A DNA stretch of 38,221 nucleotides, from the NCBI RefSeq assembly GCF_001440395.1, contig NZ_LLXZ01000217.1:1-38221 (forward strand), given 5' to 3'. Each line of letters opens with the position of its first letter. The first letter of the stretch is position 1. Position numbers and translations under genes: made by a program. Positions 15,655 through 23,300 of the stretch are shown piece by piece. Source of the DNA: Bradyrhizobium jicamae. Lineage in GTDB: Bacteria; Pseudomonadota; Alphaproteobacteria; Rhizobiales; Xanthobacteraceae. The notes beneath the pieces are model-generated. The model made no database searches. It worked only from the letters and a program-made list of their open reading frames with translations, and was not told where the DNA came from.

Positions 15655-16101
15655 TGGAATAACTCGAGCGCCCTGCCTTAGCGAGCGAATGACAACTTGG
15701 GTGTGTGTTCGCTCACTGTTCCCGGGGGCATGCTAACCAGTTCCCTCAAAAAAGAAAGAGGGCACAGGAGCGCACGGCTTTCGTAGCACCCGCAGCCCAT
15801 GTGTAACGGCGGTAAGCATACGGTAATCATGACGGGCACCCCGGCGGTGCTTTCTACGCAATGGCTGCGTTCATGTTGTTAAGCCCGTCGTACCGGCCAT
15901 CGCCGGCGAGCAAATAGTTAATCGAAAGTCTGATCTGGCTTCGATGTCGTGGCATGCAGCAGACCACGCGGTCTCGCCGCCGCCAGCGTCGTTAACCAAT
16001 CGTCAGGCTCCGGCGCAATCTTTCCCCGGCATCGGCTTTTTGCGACCTCAACTGTCATGGGGCCTCGCTTGCCGATCGACCGCGAGCAGGCTGCATCGCC
16101 G
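15655..16101. other. 447-base intergenic region
   Basis: I see no convincing gene. A 66-residue minus-strand frame (15918-16118) overlaps the small membrane peptide gene and has no recognisable content. A TTAACCA at 15992 lacks the second CtrA half-site. No terminator-like hairpin with a T-run was found. Confidence 0.5.
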
Positions 16102-16182
16102 CTACAGGCTGATGACATAGGCGCTCATCGCCAGCAAAATTGCGACGCTTACAGCGATAATGATCAAGAAGAATTTTCCCAT
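16102..16182 (-). CDS. 26-residue single-pass membrane peptide
   Basis: A very short gene with good signals. The ATG at 16182 follows AAAGGG at a spacing of 7-8 bases, and the frame ends in TAG at 16102-16104. The product is Met-Gly-Lys followed by an almost unbroken hydrophobic stretch (FFLIIIAVSVAILLAM), then SAYVISL: one transmembrane helix with a positively charged N-terminus. An EcfG-like general-stress promoter lies at 16207-16231, giving a leader of about 18 bases. Located just downstream of the stress-type PRC-barrel gene on the same strand, but separated by its terminator. Function unknown; stress-induced small membrane proteins often modulate larger membrane complexes. Confidence 0.6.
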   Translation of the reverse strand: MGKFFLIIIAVSVAILLAMSAYVISL

Positions 16183-16206
16183 CGTGCTGCCCTTTCGAAT
16201 GGTCCC

Positions 16207-16231
16207 AACGCGATGCAGCAGGAATGGTTCT
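16207..16231 (-). promoter_or_regulatory. EcfG-like promoter of the 26-residue peptide
   Basis: On the minus strand AGAAC-N16-CGTT, one mismatch from the alphaproteobacterial general-stress sigma factor consensus GGAAC-N16/17-CGTT. The -10 element ends 25 bases before the ATG, the right distance for a short leader carrying the AAAGGG ribosome site. Confidence 0.5.
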
Positions 16232-16278
16232 CCACTACAGCAAGATGCGAGCCGGCGTTCTTGGTCACGCTTGCCAGG

Positions 16279-16306
16279 AAAAAAGGGCCCGCCATCGAGG
16301 CGGGCC
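16279..16306 (-). terminator. Rho-independent terminator of the PRC-barrel gene
   Basis: On the minus strand GGCCCGCC-loop of 5-GGCGGGCC followed by six T (complement of 16279-16284). It begins 26 bases after the PRC-barrel stop. Confidence 0.9.
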
Positions 16307-16331
16307 TTGTGAAGAGCAGGCGTGACCGCGA

Positions 16332-16691
16332 TCAGATCGCGACGCCGTAATAATCGTTGACAGCGCGGGTCCTGACCGGATCGCTCCAGTTCCACGTGTT
16401 GTCGTTGCCGTAATGCGGCGCGCCCTTGAGCTGCGCTTCCGTTACCCCGGTGACGTAGCCGCCGAGCGAGGTATCGTATTTCAGCGACTGCCAGGGCAAC
16501 GGATAGTGATCGTCGCCAATGCCGAGAAAGCCGCCGAAAGACAGCACGGCGTAGGAAACCCTGCCGCTCTTCTTGTCGATCATGACGCGCTCGATCGAGC
16601 CGATCTTGTTGCCATCGGCGCCATAGACCGCAGTTCCCTCGACCTTGTCACTGCCGATCAGGTTGCCAGTTTCGTTTGCTTCCAAAGCCAT
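16332..16691 (-). CDS. PRC-barrel domain protein
   Basis: 119 residues with a PRC-barrel domain at about 10-85 (NLIGSDKVEGTAVYGADGNKIGSIERVMIDKKSGRVSYAVLSFGGFLGIG is the core, beta strands around two GxxIG turns), then PLPWQSLKYDTSLGGYV. These stand-alone PRC-barrel proteins are abundant in Bradyrhizobium and are often stress-induced, with unknown ligand. GGAGGA precedes the ATG. An excellent EcfG-type promoter lies 31 bases upstream and a terminator follows, so the gene is a monocistronic stress gene. Confidence 0.92.
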   Translation of the reverse strand: MALEANETGNLIGSDKVEGTAVYGADGNKIGSIERVMIDKKSGRVSYAVLSFGGFLGIGDDHYPLPWQSLKYDTSLGGYVTGVTEAQLKGAPHYGNDNTWNWSDPVRTRAVNDYYGVAI

Positions 16692-16721
16692 GAATTTTCC
16701 TCCAGGGATTCATGGACGGCA

Positions 16722-16746
16722 AACGAAGGGCGTGAGGAAACGTTCC
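16722..16746 (-). promoter_or_regulatory. EcfG (general stress sigma factor) promoter of the PRC-barrel gene
   Basis: On the minus strand GGAAC (16746-16742), 16 bases, CGTT (16725-16722): exact consensus for EcfG/PhyR-dependent promoters. Start of transcription would be about 16715, giving a leader of roughly 24 bases that contains the GGAGGA ribosome site. The rest of the 299-base gap to the DUF3551 gene shows nothing else that I can support. Confidence 0.75.
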
Positions 16747-16990
16747 TGATGGGAAGGCTACGCATCGTCGCATGAGCGACGCGAGTCTCGCGAGCAGCAG
16801 AGTTCCTGCGTTACGTTTTGAACAGTCGCACTTGCCAGTCGAGCATTCCGGCAACTGCTCGCGGAGCGACGAGGTTTGAGGCGCAGCGGCATCGCGCCAT
16901 CACCTAACAGTGACACGCGCGGTGTGAAATAGCTCACGCAGCGATTCCGAGATCGGCGCAACGAATGCCGCATTAGCGTAGGAGGGAAAC

Positions 16991-17248
16991 ATGCGTATCG
17001 TATTTGTTGCCTTCGTGACATCGGCAGTTGTCTGCCTGGCCGGCATAAGCGCGGCTTCGGCCAAGGACTATCCTTATTGCATTCAGGGTGACGAATTCGC
17101 CGGCGGGGCGGGCGAGTGCAGCTACTGGACCATGGCGCAGTGCCAGGCCGCGGCTTCGGGCCGGACGGCTTCTTGTACAGAAAACCGCAATTTCGGCGCC
17201 AACGCCGAATTCATCGACAAGAACCGCTCGCGTCGTCGTCCACACTGA
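16991..17248 (+). CDS. DUF3551 small exported protein
   Basis: 85 residues with a Sec signal peptide (MRIVFVAFVTSAVVCLAGISAASA, cleavage about residue 24). The mature part is DYPYCIQGDEFAGGAGECSYWTMAQCQAAASGRTASCTENRNF, the DUF3551 pattern with four cysteines at fixed places (YC, GEC, QC, SC), probably two disulfides. This family is present in many copies in Bradyrhizobium and has no assigned function. GGAGG lies about 6 bases before the ATG. Monocistronic by position. Confidence 0.9.
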   Translation: MRIVFVAFVTSAVVCLAGISAASAKDYPYCIQGDEFAGGAGECSYWTMAQCQAAASGRTASCTENRNFGANAEFIDKNRSRRRPH

Positions 17249-17296
17249 AGTCGGACGGCGCGACAGGCATTCGTTGCCTTCGCCATGCATCGTTCA

Positions 17297-17439
17297 AAAC
17301 GACCGCGGCCTCCGCCCAAGGGAGCTAGCGAGGGCCGCGTTGAACATCTCCGCCGCGCCTAGGTTCGCAACGAGATGTGGGAGCTCGGACTTCAAAACCA
17401 GCGCGGCAGCACCACGTCCATCACGTGCTGGCCGTAGCG
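17297..17439. repeat. Direct repeat copy A: flgH 3' end plus downstream hairpin region
   Basis: Aligns with 20548-20675 along its length, about 80% identical by eye, with one gap of about 13 bases. Landmarks in both: AAACGACC, CGGCCTCCGCC, GGGAGCT, CGCGCCTAGGTTCGC, TGTGGGAGCTC, CACGTCCATCAC, TGCTGGCCGTAGCG. Copy B is the end of the functional flgH and its terminator. The two copies, in the same orientation, bracket tctCBA (3.1 kb). It fills most of the gap between the DUF3551 gene and tctC. Confidence 0.85.
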
Positions 17440-17440
17440 C
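17392..17440 (-). pseudogene. Remnant of the flgH C-terminus
   Basis: On the minus strand this encodes YGQHVMDVVLPRWF and a stop, against YGQQVMDVLLPF and a stop at the end of the intact FlgH. The rest of a flgH is absent upstream: homology ends at about 17440. It is either a scar of a duplication or insertion that carried tctCBA into the 3' end of flgH, or the tail of a lost second flgH. Confidence 0.75.
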
Positions 17441-17541
17441 GCATGCGAGCCGCCGCAGGGCTTTCCCCTGCAGGGCTCGGCTGTTATTATCCCCGAAAGA
17501 GAGCCTGAAAGGCCCACGAGACGACACCGGGAGGATGACGG

Positions 17542-18495
17542 ATGGCAAGGACATTGGTAACGATGGCCGGCGCTGCCGCGCTGCTGGCTGCTTTATCGGC
17601 GCCGGCGATGGCGCAATATCCCGAGCGCCCAATCAAGATGATCGTGCCATGGGCCGCGGGCGGCGATACCGACAATATCTTCCGGCCGTTCGCCGCCGAA
17701 CTTCAAAAGCACATCGGCCAACCCGTGGTCGTCGCCAATGTCAGCGGCGCATCCGGCACCACCGGCGCGCGGGAGGCCAAGGCTGCGGCGCCCGATGGCT
17801 ATACGGTCTACGCTGTGCACGACTATATCCATCTGACGTTCTACGCGGGCATCAGTGATGTCAAATACAGCGACTTCGAGCCGATCTGCCTGGTCTCGGC
17901 GACACCTTCGGTGCTGACCGCGAGTGCCAAAACGCCCTGGAAGAACTGGCAGGAGCTCGCCGACGACGCCAAGAAGCGGCCGGGCGAGATCACCGTCGGC
18001 GCCACGCTCGGCTCGACCAGCCATATCTTCCCGGCAATGATCGAGAAGGCGGCCGGCGTGAAATTCAAGTTCGTGTCTTACGACGGCCTGGCTCCGCGCA
18101 TGAACGCGCTGCTCGGTGGCCACGTCAACCTCACGGACTCGAACCTGACGCAGAAGGGCAAGGTCGAAGCCGGCGTGCTGCGCTACATCGCGATCGCGAG
18201 CGAGAAGCGCGATCCGGAAGCGCCCGACGTGCCGACGCTCAAGGAGCTCGGCATGAACATCGTGTACGAAGTAGCGCGCGGCATCTTCGTCCCCAAAGGG
18301 ACGCCGGCGCCGGTGCGCGCCAGGCTCGAGGAGGGCTGCGTCAAGGCAACCAAGGAGCCGAGCTTCGCTCAAGCGATGAAAGTGCAGGGCACTCGCGTGG
18401 CGTTCCTCAATGCCAATGACTATGCGCAGTTCCTCGCCAGGATCGACAACGAGAACAAGGTTGTCATGACCGATCTCGGCCTGATCAAAAAATGA
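17542..18495 (+). CDS. tctC: Tripartite tricarboxylate transporter substrate-binding protein (TctC/Bug)
   Basis: Periplasmic binding protein that captures a carboxylate and hands it to TctAB. Signal peptide at residues 1-25 (VTMAGAAALLAALSAPAMA), then the Bug-family opening YPERPIKMIVPWAAGGDTDNIFRP, the VVVANVSGASGTTGAREAKAAAPDGYT loop and a C-terminal domain ending NDYAQFLARIDNENKVV. Length 317 is normal. GGGAGG lies upstream of the ATG. The stop overlaps the tctB start (ATGA). First gene of tctC-tctB-tctA, a self-contained transport operon bounded by direct repeats. The substrate cannot be read from sequence. Confidence 0.92.
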   Translation: MARTLVTMAGAAALLAALSAPAMAQYPERPIKMIVPWAAGGDTDNIFRPFAAELQKHIGQPVVVANVSGASGTTGAREAKAAAPDGYTVYAVHDYIHLTFYAGISDVKYSDFEPICLVSATPSVLTASAKTPWKNWQELADDAKKRPGEITVGATLGSTSHIFPAMIEKAAGVKFKFVSYDGLAPRMNALLGGHVNLTDSNLTQKGKVEAGVLRYIAIASEKRDPEAPDVPTLKELGMNIVYEVARGIFVPKGTPAPVRARLEEGCVKATKEPSFAQAMKVQGTRVAFLNANDYAQFLARIDNENKVVMTDLGLIKK

Positions 18496-18965
18496 GTATC
18501 GGCCGCGATGGAATTACCGGACTGATCCTGCTCGCGGTCAGCCTGTTCCTCCTGGTCAAGTCCTTCCAGCTTCCGTCCCTTCCCATCGTTCCGGTCGGGC
18601 CGGGCTTTTACCCGGCCATCGTGCTGTCGTTGATGGCGGCCGCGAGTGCGCTGCTGGTCCTGCAGGATCTCCTGAAGCGCCGCACGCCGGCCGGCGCGAG
18701 CGACGCGCCGCGACGAAATTATCGTCTGGTCGTGATCGCATTCGCGATCGTCGGCGCCTATGTGGCGCTGCTGCCGTTTTTGGGATTTCGCATCGCCACG
18801 GTCTTGTTCGTCGGCGCGTTGCAGGCCGCATTGGATCGCCCACGAACGGTGCGGCAATGGGTTGTGCTCGCCACGATCGCGCTTGGCACCGCTGTGATGA
18901 GCTATTTCATCTTCGAACGATACCTGCTGGTGCTGCTGCCACGCGGTGCGTGGACGGGTTTCTGA
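18492..18965 (+). CDS. tctB: TctB small membrane subunit
   Basis: 157 residues with four predicted membrane helices (about 9-24, 40-60, 80-100, 115-145), the typical TctB topology, and the characteristic GPGFYPAIVLSLMAAASALLV in the second helix region. It stabilises or couples the large subunit TctA. It overlaps tctC by 4 bases and shares one base with tctA (TGATG), so all three are translationally coupled. Confidence 0.9.
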   Translation: MSIGRDGITGLILLAVSLFLLVKSFQLPSLPIVPVGPGFYPAIVLSLMAAASALLVLQDLLKRRTPAGASDAPRRNYRLVVIAFAIVGAYVALLPFLGFRIATVLFVGALQAALDRPRTVRQWVVLATIALGTAVMSYFIFERYLLVLLPRGAWTGF

Positions 18966-20488
18966 TGCTCGATCTGCTCTGGAACGGCCTCGTCAACATC
19001 GCCCAGTGGAAATACTTGTTGCCGCTGTTTGCCGGCACGCTCATCGGCGTGATCGGCGGCTCTCTTCCGGGCGTCACCATCACGATGACTGTCATCGTAG
19101 TGCTGCCGTTCACCTATGGGCTCGATCCGCTGGCAGGCCTTGCGGCGATGACCGGCGTGTATGTCGGCGGATCGACCGGCGGCCTCATCGCCTGCTGCCT
19201 GCTCGGTATTCCCGGCTCGCCTTCATCGATCGCTACCACGTTCGACGGCTTTCCAATGGCGCGCAACGGCGAACCGGGCCGCGCCATCTGGCTCGGCGTC
19301 TGGGCTTCGGTCTGGGGCGGCTTGCTGGGCGCTCTGTTCCTCGTGTTTCTCACCGGGCCGCTTGCGGCGATCGCGCTGGAATTCGGGCCGTGGGAGTACT
19401 TCTCCCTGTTCGTGCTCGCGATGGCGATGGTCGCGGGTCTCAGCGAATCGTCACTGCTGAAGGGACTGATCTCGACTGCCATCGGCTTGTTGATCACGGT
19501 GGTCGGGCACGACCCGATCGGCAGCGTGCCGCGCTTCACCTTCGGCTCGGCGTTCATCGGCGGCGGCTTTCCGTTTCTCCCGGTGCTGATCGGCATTTTC
19601 GCCTTCGCGCAGATCATGACCGATCTGGAGAAGCTGAATTCGCCGCGCGGCGAGGCGCTGCAATCGCCGGCCGGGGTCAGACTCGAGCGCTTCTCGCACC
19701 TCAAGGTGAACCTGGAAATCTTCAAGCAGCCATTCCTGCTCGCGTGGTCAACGATCGTCGGGCTGATCATCGGGATACTGCCTGCCATCGGCGGCAGCGC
19801 ATCGAGCGTCATGGCCTATGACCAGGCCAAGAAATTCTCCAAAACGCCGAATCGTTTCGGCAAGGGCCATCCCGAGGGCATCATTGCTTCGGAAGCCTCG
19901 AACAACGCCAATGTCAGCGGCTCACTGATGACCATCATGGCATTCGGCATTCCCGGTGATGCCGTCACCGCCGTGATGCTCGGCGCGATGACGATCCACG
20001 GCATTCAGTCGGGACCGCTGTTCATCTCGCAAAACCCCGATATCGCCTATGGCATCTATGCGGCCTACATTCTGGCGCATCCCTGCATGCTGCTGATCTG
20101 CCTCGCACTGATGCCGCTGATGCTGCGCGTGACGTCGGTGCGGATGGCGGTGCTGGCGCCGGTCGTGCTCGTGCTCTGTGTTGTCGGCGCCTACGCGCTT
20201 AACAACACCATGCAGAGCGTCTACGTGCTGCTGCTGTTCGGCGTCGTCGGCTACATGCTGGTCAAGCTCGGCTTTCCGCTCGCGCCGCTGATCCTCGGCC
20301 TGATTCTCGGCGACCAGATCGAGATCAACCTTGTGCGTGCGATCATGACCGACGCAAATCCCTGGCTCTTCCTGACGCGGCCGATTTCCTGTCTGCTACT
20401 GCTGGCGGCGGCGAGTTCGGTCGGGCTGGCCATATGGCAGCACTGGCGCCACCAGACCAGGATGGCTGGGGAAGAGCCGGATTTTTGA
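18965..20488 (+). CDS. tctA: TctA large membrane subunit
   Basis: 507-residue polytopic transporter subunit. The conserved N-terminal GTLIGVIGGSLPGVTITMTVIVVLPFTYGLDP and the IACCLLGIPGSPSSIATTFDGFPMAR motif (about 72-98) are those of TctA, with a second copy-like motif SLMTIMAFGIPGDAVTAVMLGAM in the C-terminal half. About 11 or 12 hydrophobic segments are visible. The frame is open upstream to 18857, but the ATG at 18965 (overlapping the tctB stop) starts the homologous region. Convergent with flgH across the repeat/terminator region. Confidence 0.93.
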   Translation: MLDLLWNGLVNIAQWKYLLPLFAGTLIGVIGGSLPGVTITMTVIVVLPFTYGLDPLAGLAAMTGVYVGGSTGGLIACCLLGIPGSPSSIATTFDGFPMARNGEPGRAIWLGVWASVWGGLLGALFLVFLTGPLAAIALEFGPWEYFSLFVLAMAMVAGLSESSLLKGLISTAIGLLITVVGHDPIGSVPRFTFGSAFIGGGFPFLPVLIGIFAFAQIMTDLEKLNSPRGEALQSPAGVRLERFSHLKVNLEIFKQPFLLAWSTIVGLIIGILPAIGGSASSVMAYDQAKKFSKTPNRFGKGHPEGIIASEASNNANVSGSLMTIMAFGIPGDAVTAVMLGAMTIHGIQSGPLFISQNPDIAYGIYAAYILAHPCMLLICLALMPLMLRVTSVRMAVLAPVVLVLCVVGAYALNNTMQSVYVLLLFGVVGYMLVKLGFPLAPLILGLILGDQIEINLVRAIMTDANPWLFLTRPISCLLLLAAASSVGLAIWQHWRHQTRMAGEEPDF

Positions 20489-20547
20489 ACAGAGGCGATG
20501 GTGTCCTTAAATTGCGACAGCGAGGTCGCCATTCCCAGCATTCAGCC

Positions 20548-20675
20548 AAACGACCACGGCCTCCGCCAGGGGAGCTGACGGAGGCCGCATCGCGCCTAGG
20601 TTCGCGATGGAGTGTGGGAGCTCTGAGAAAACTAGAACGGCAGCAGCACGTCCATCACCTGCTGGCCGTAGCGGG
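20548..20675. repeat. Direct repeat copy B: end of flgH and its terminator
   Basis: Partner of 17297-17439. It contains the last 15 or so codons of the intact flgH (minus strand), its stop at 20632-20634 and the hairpin at 20558-20586. Because copy B is attached to a whole flgH, it is the functional copy; copy A is the orphan. Confidence 0.85.
20558..20586 (-). terminator. Hairpin downstream of flgH
   Basis: GGCCTCCG (20558-20565) pairs with CGGAGGCC (20579-20586) across a 13-base loop. It sits between the convergent tctA and flgH ends. In the flgH direction only a short CGTTT follows, so it is a weak intrinsic terminator, possibly serving both sides. The equivalent stem in copy A has lost pairs. 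Confidence 0.55.
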
Positions 20676-21384
20676 GTTGCTGCACGTCGGTGATCTGGCC
20701 GCGGCCGCCATAGGCGATGCGGGCCTGCGCGATCTTGGTGGAATCGATGGTGTTGTCGCTCTGGATGTCTTCGGGGCGGACGATGCCGGCCACGATCAGT
20801 TCGCGGATTTCGAAGTTGACGCGGATCTCCTGCTTGCCTTCGACCACGAGATTGCCGTTCGGCAGCACCTGCGTCACCACGGCGGCGACGTTGGTGGTCA
20901 GCGATTCCTGGCGATTGACCGAGCCCTTGCCATCGCTCGACGACGTCGAGTCCGTGGTCAGGATTTTGCCGGGCAAAACCTTGAGCGGCTGCGTGATCGT
21001 CTGGGAGCCGATGAAGTCGGAAATTCCGGAGTCTTCCTTGGCGGTGCGGCTGCGCTGGGTCTCGTTGGACAGATTGGCCTTGTCGGTGATGTTGACGGTC
21101 ACCGTCAGCAGATCGCCGATGCGGGCCGCGCGCTGATCCTTGAAGAAGGCGCGGCTGCCGTTCCGCCACAGCGAGTTGGCGTTGTAGGAAGCCTGCTCCG
21201 GTTTCGGCATCGGCATCTGCACCGGCTTGTATCCGGGCTGCGTGGTCGGGTTCTCGATCTCCGTCAGTCTCGGCTTCTCGCCGATCTGGGAGAGACGGTC
21301 GATCGAGGAACAACCGCTCGCGGCGGCGGCCAGCGACAGCATGGCGCCAGTGAAAATGATGCGGTTGAGACGGGGGACTGACAT
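20632..21384 (-). CDS. flgH: Flagellar L-ring lipoprotein FlgH
   Basis: Outer-membrane ring protein. A lipoprotein signal is present: hydrophobic GAMLSLAAAA with lipobox ASGC, lipidated Cys25. Family blocks SLWRNGSRAFFKDQRAARIGDLLTVTVNITDKANLSN, QVLPNGNLVVEGKQEIRVN, VRPEDIQSDNTIDSTKIAQARIAYGGRGQ are complete; 250 residues is normal. Last gene of flgF-flgG-flgA-flgH, 5 bases after flgA. Its 3' end is duplicated at 17392-17440. Confidence 0.95.
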   Translation of the reverse strand: MSVPRLNRIIFTGAMLSLAAAASGCSSIDRLSQIGEKPRLTEIENPTTQPGYKPVQMPMPKPEQASYNANSLWRNGSRAFFKDQRAARIGDLLTVTVNITDKANLSNETQRSRTAKEDSGISDFIGSQTITQPLKVLPGKILTTDSTSSSDGKGSVNRQESLTTNVAAVVTQVLPNGNLVVEGKQEIRVNFEIRELIVAGIVRPEDIQSDNTIDSTKIAQARIAYGGRGQITDVQQPRYGQQVMDVLLPF

Positions 21385-21389
21385 TTACT

Positions 21390-22484
21390 TTACTCGGCTT
21401 TTGAAGCGGCTGGCGAACTGACGGTGGCGACGGCGATGGGAGCGGCAGGGCTGAGCGAGGAGGTGGCATCGCTGGTTTGCGCCGGACGGGCCGCCGCCGG
21501 CGTAATCGAGACGGGGGTGATGGAGACCTGGCCGCGGCCGATCACGGTGCCGGACACGGTGCGCTTCGACTGCAGGTTCATGACGCTGACAACGTCGCCC
21601 TCGGTGCCGTTGTCCAGCGCCTTGCCGCGCATGGTGAGATAGATTCCGGTCGTCTCGTAGATCAGCGTGACGTTCTGGTCGCGCTGCACCAGATCAGGCT
21701 TGGCGAGATCCGCGGTCTTGATCGCCTGGGCGGCGCGGAGCTGGCGGCGCGCCTGCATGCCCACGGCGCGTTCGCGCGCGGCCGCATCGGTGCCGACTTC
21801 CGCCTTGGGGCGCCGCTCGATCACTACGTCGGACGATTTCAGGATTTCATTGCGCTCGACATTGCGCGTCAGCACCGCGGCTTCGACCGTCTCGATCGCC
21901 GTGCCGGTGAAACGCAGCTTGACCGGCGCCGCGCCGTTCTCATTGGCGATTTCAAACGTGACGTCGAAGCGGCCGTTGCGGTTGTCGTAACGCACGATCG
22001 TCGGCTGCGGGCTGCCGCTGAAGCCTGAATCCAGCCTGACGTCGCCGGGATCGCGGTCGAAGGTCAGCGCCAGATTGGCGGCGTCGCCGAGGCCATTGCG
22101 GCGCTCCAGCGCGCGCGCGACCTGCAGCTCGATGTCCCTGGCTTCGAGCGTACGGGCCAGCCGCGTCACCGAAACTTCCTTGAGGTCCCGGGTGTCGACG
22201 CCGATCACATGATGGGCGCGCAGGGTGTTGAGTACCTGCGCCACCGGCAGCGAGCCGGTGGTGCCCAGGTCCGGGGCGCGGTAGATCGCGATCTGCCCGG
22301 CGCTGCCGGCATTGTCGATGACGTCGCCGATCCGCACCAGATCTCCCGACACCTGCACATTGGCGCGCAGCATGGGGGCGGCGATCGCGTTGCGGTTCGC
22401 AAGAGCGTCCTGGGTCTGCGCGACTGCGGTCGCGCTCGATGCGGCGATCAGGGCAGCGGCCAGAAGGAGGGGGCGGACGATCAT
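21390..22484 (-). CDS. flgA: P-ring assembly chaperone FlgA
   Basis: Periplasmic chaperone for FlgI. Signal peptide (LLLAAALIAASSATAVA, cleavage about residue 22), then MLRANVQVSGDLVRIGDVID. The C-terminal half has the SAF-type region: VLTRNVERNEILKSSDVVIERRPKAEV, RRQLRAAQAIKTADLAKPDLVQRDQNVTLIYETTGIYLTMRGKALDNGTEGDVVSVMNLQSKRTVSGTVIG. At 364 residues it is longer than enteric FlgA (219); the C-terminal 35 residues are a Pro/Ala/Ser tail. It starts 9 bases after flgG ends and runs to within 5 bases of flgH. Confidence 0.92.
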   Translation of the reverse strand: MIVRPLLLAAALIAASSATAVAQTQDALANRNAIAAPMLRANVQVSGDLVRIGDVIDNAGSAGQIAIYRAPDLGTTGSLPVAQVLNTLRAHHVIGVDTRDLKEVSVTRLARTLEARDIELQVARALERRNGLGDAANLALTFDRDPGDVRLDSGFSGSPQPTIVRYDNRNGRFDVTFEIANENGAAPVKLRFTGTAIETVEAAVLTRNVERNEILKSSDVVIERRPKAEVGTDAAARERAVGMQARRQLRAAQAIKTADLAKPDLVQRDQNVTLIYETTGIYLTMRGKALDNGTEGDVVSVMNLQSKRTVSGTVIGRGQVSITPVSITPAAARPAQTSDATSSLSPAAPIAVATVSSPAASKAE

Positions 22485-22493
22485 GGTCAGTGC

Positions 22494-23282
22494 TCAGCGA
22501 AACATGTTGGAGGTGGATTGCAGCATCTGGTCGGCCGCGCTGATGACCTTCGCGTTCATCTCATAGGCACGCTGCGCGGCGATCAGGTCGGAGATTTCGG
22601 TCACTACCTCGACGTTGGCCTGTTCGAGGTTGCCCTGCTGCATGTCGCCAAAACCGTCGGTGTTGGCGACGCCGTCCTGCGGCGTGCCGGAGGCCGGGGT
22701 GTCCGTGAACAGGTTGTCGCCGATCGGGTTGAGGCCGGCCTTGTTGATGAAGCGCGTCAGGCCGATCTGGCCGACCAGCGTCGGCGTGGTCGAGCCCGGC
22801 AGCATCACGGTGACCTGACCCTGCGCGTTGATGGTGATCGCCGAGGAATTCTGCGGGATCGTGATCGTCGGCTGCACCGGGTTGCCCTGGGCGGTGACGA
22901 CGCGGCCCTGCGCGTCCATCATGAACGAGCCGTCGCGGGTGTAGGCATAGGTACCGTCGGGCACCTGGATCTTGAAGAAACCTTCGCCGCGGATCGCAAT
23001 GTCGAGATCGTTGCCGGTCGGCGACAGCGTGCCCTGGCCCATCAGGCGCGGCGTGCCGACGGTCTTGACGCCGCCGCCGATGTCGACACCGACCGGCAGG
23101 ATGGTGCCCTGGTCGGAGGCCTGCGCGCCGACGCGGCGCACGTGATCGTAGATCAAATCCTGAAACGCAGCCCGCTGCTTCTTGTAGCCGGTGGTGCGCA
23201 TATTGGCGATGTTGTTGGAGATCACCTGAACGTTGAGTTCCTGTGCCGCCATGCCGGTCGCTGCTGTGTAGAGTGCGCGCAT
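22494..23282 (-). CDS. flgG: Distal rod protein FlgG
   Basis: Builds the distal rod. At 262 residues it has the standard length. The N-terminus RALYTAATGMAAQELNVQVISNNIANMRTTGYKKQRAAFQDLIYD, the central GTLSPTGNDLDIAIRGEGFFKIQ, and the C-terminal LIAAQRAYEMNAKVISAADQMLQSTSNM all match FlgG closely. It is 18 bases downstream of flgF. Confidence 0.97.
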   Translation of the reverse strand: MRALYTAATGMAAQELNVQVISNNIANMRTTGYKKQRAAFQDLIYDHVRRVGAQASDQGTILPVGVDIGGGVKTVGTPRLMGQGTLSPTGNDLDIAIRGEGFFKIQVPDGTYAYTRDGSFMMDAQGRVVTAQGNPVQPTITIPQNSSAITINAQGQVTVMLPGSTTPTLVGQIGLTRFINKAGLNPIGDNLFTDTPASGTPQDGVANTDGFGDMQQGNLEQANVEVVTEISDLIAAQRAYEMNAKVISAADQMLQSTSNMFR

Positions 23283-23300
23283 CGATCTGTTCCTTGAGCG

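Noticed and set aside
15918..16118. 66-residue minus-strand frame
   Set aside because: Overlaps the small membrane peptide gene, no ribosome site, no recognisable content.
20251..20541. Minus-strand frame starting MLGMATSLSQFKDTIA between flgH and tctA
   Set aside because: The first 17 residues look protein-like, but there is no ribosome site and the rest is antisense to tctA. It could be a truncated gene start, but this cannot be supported.
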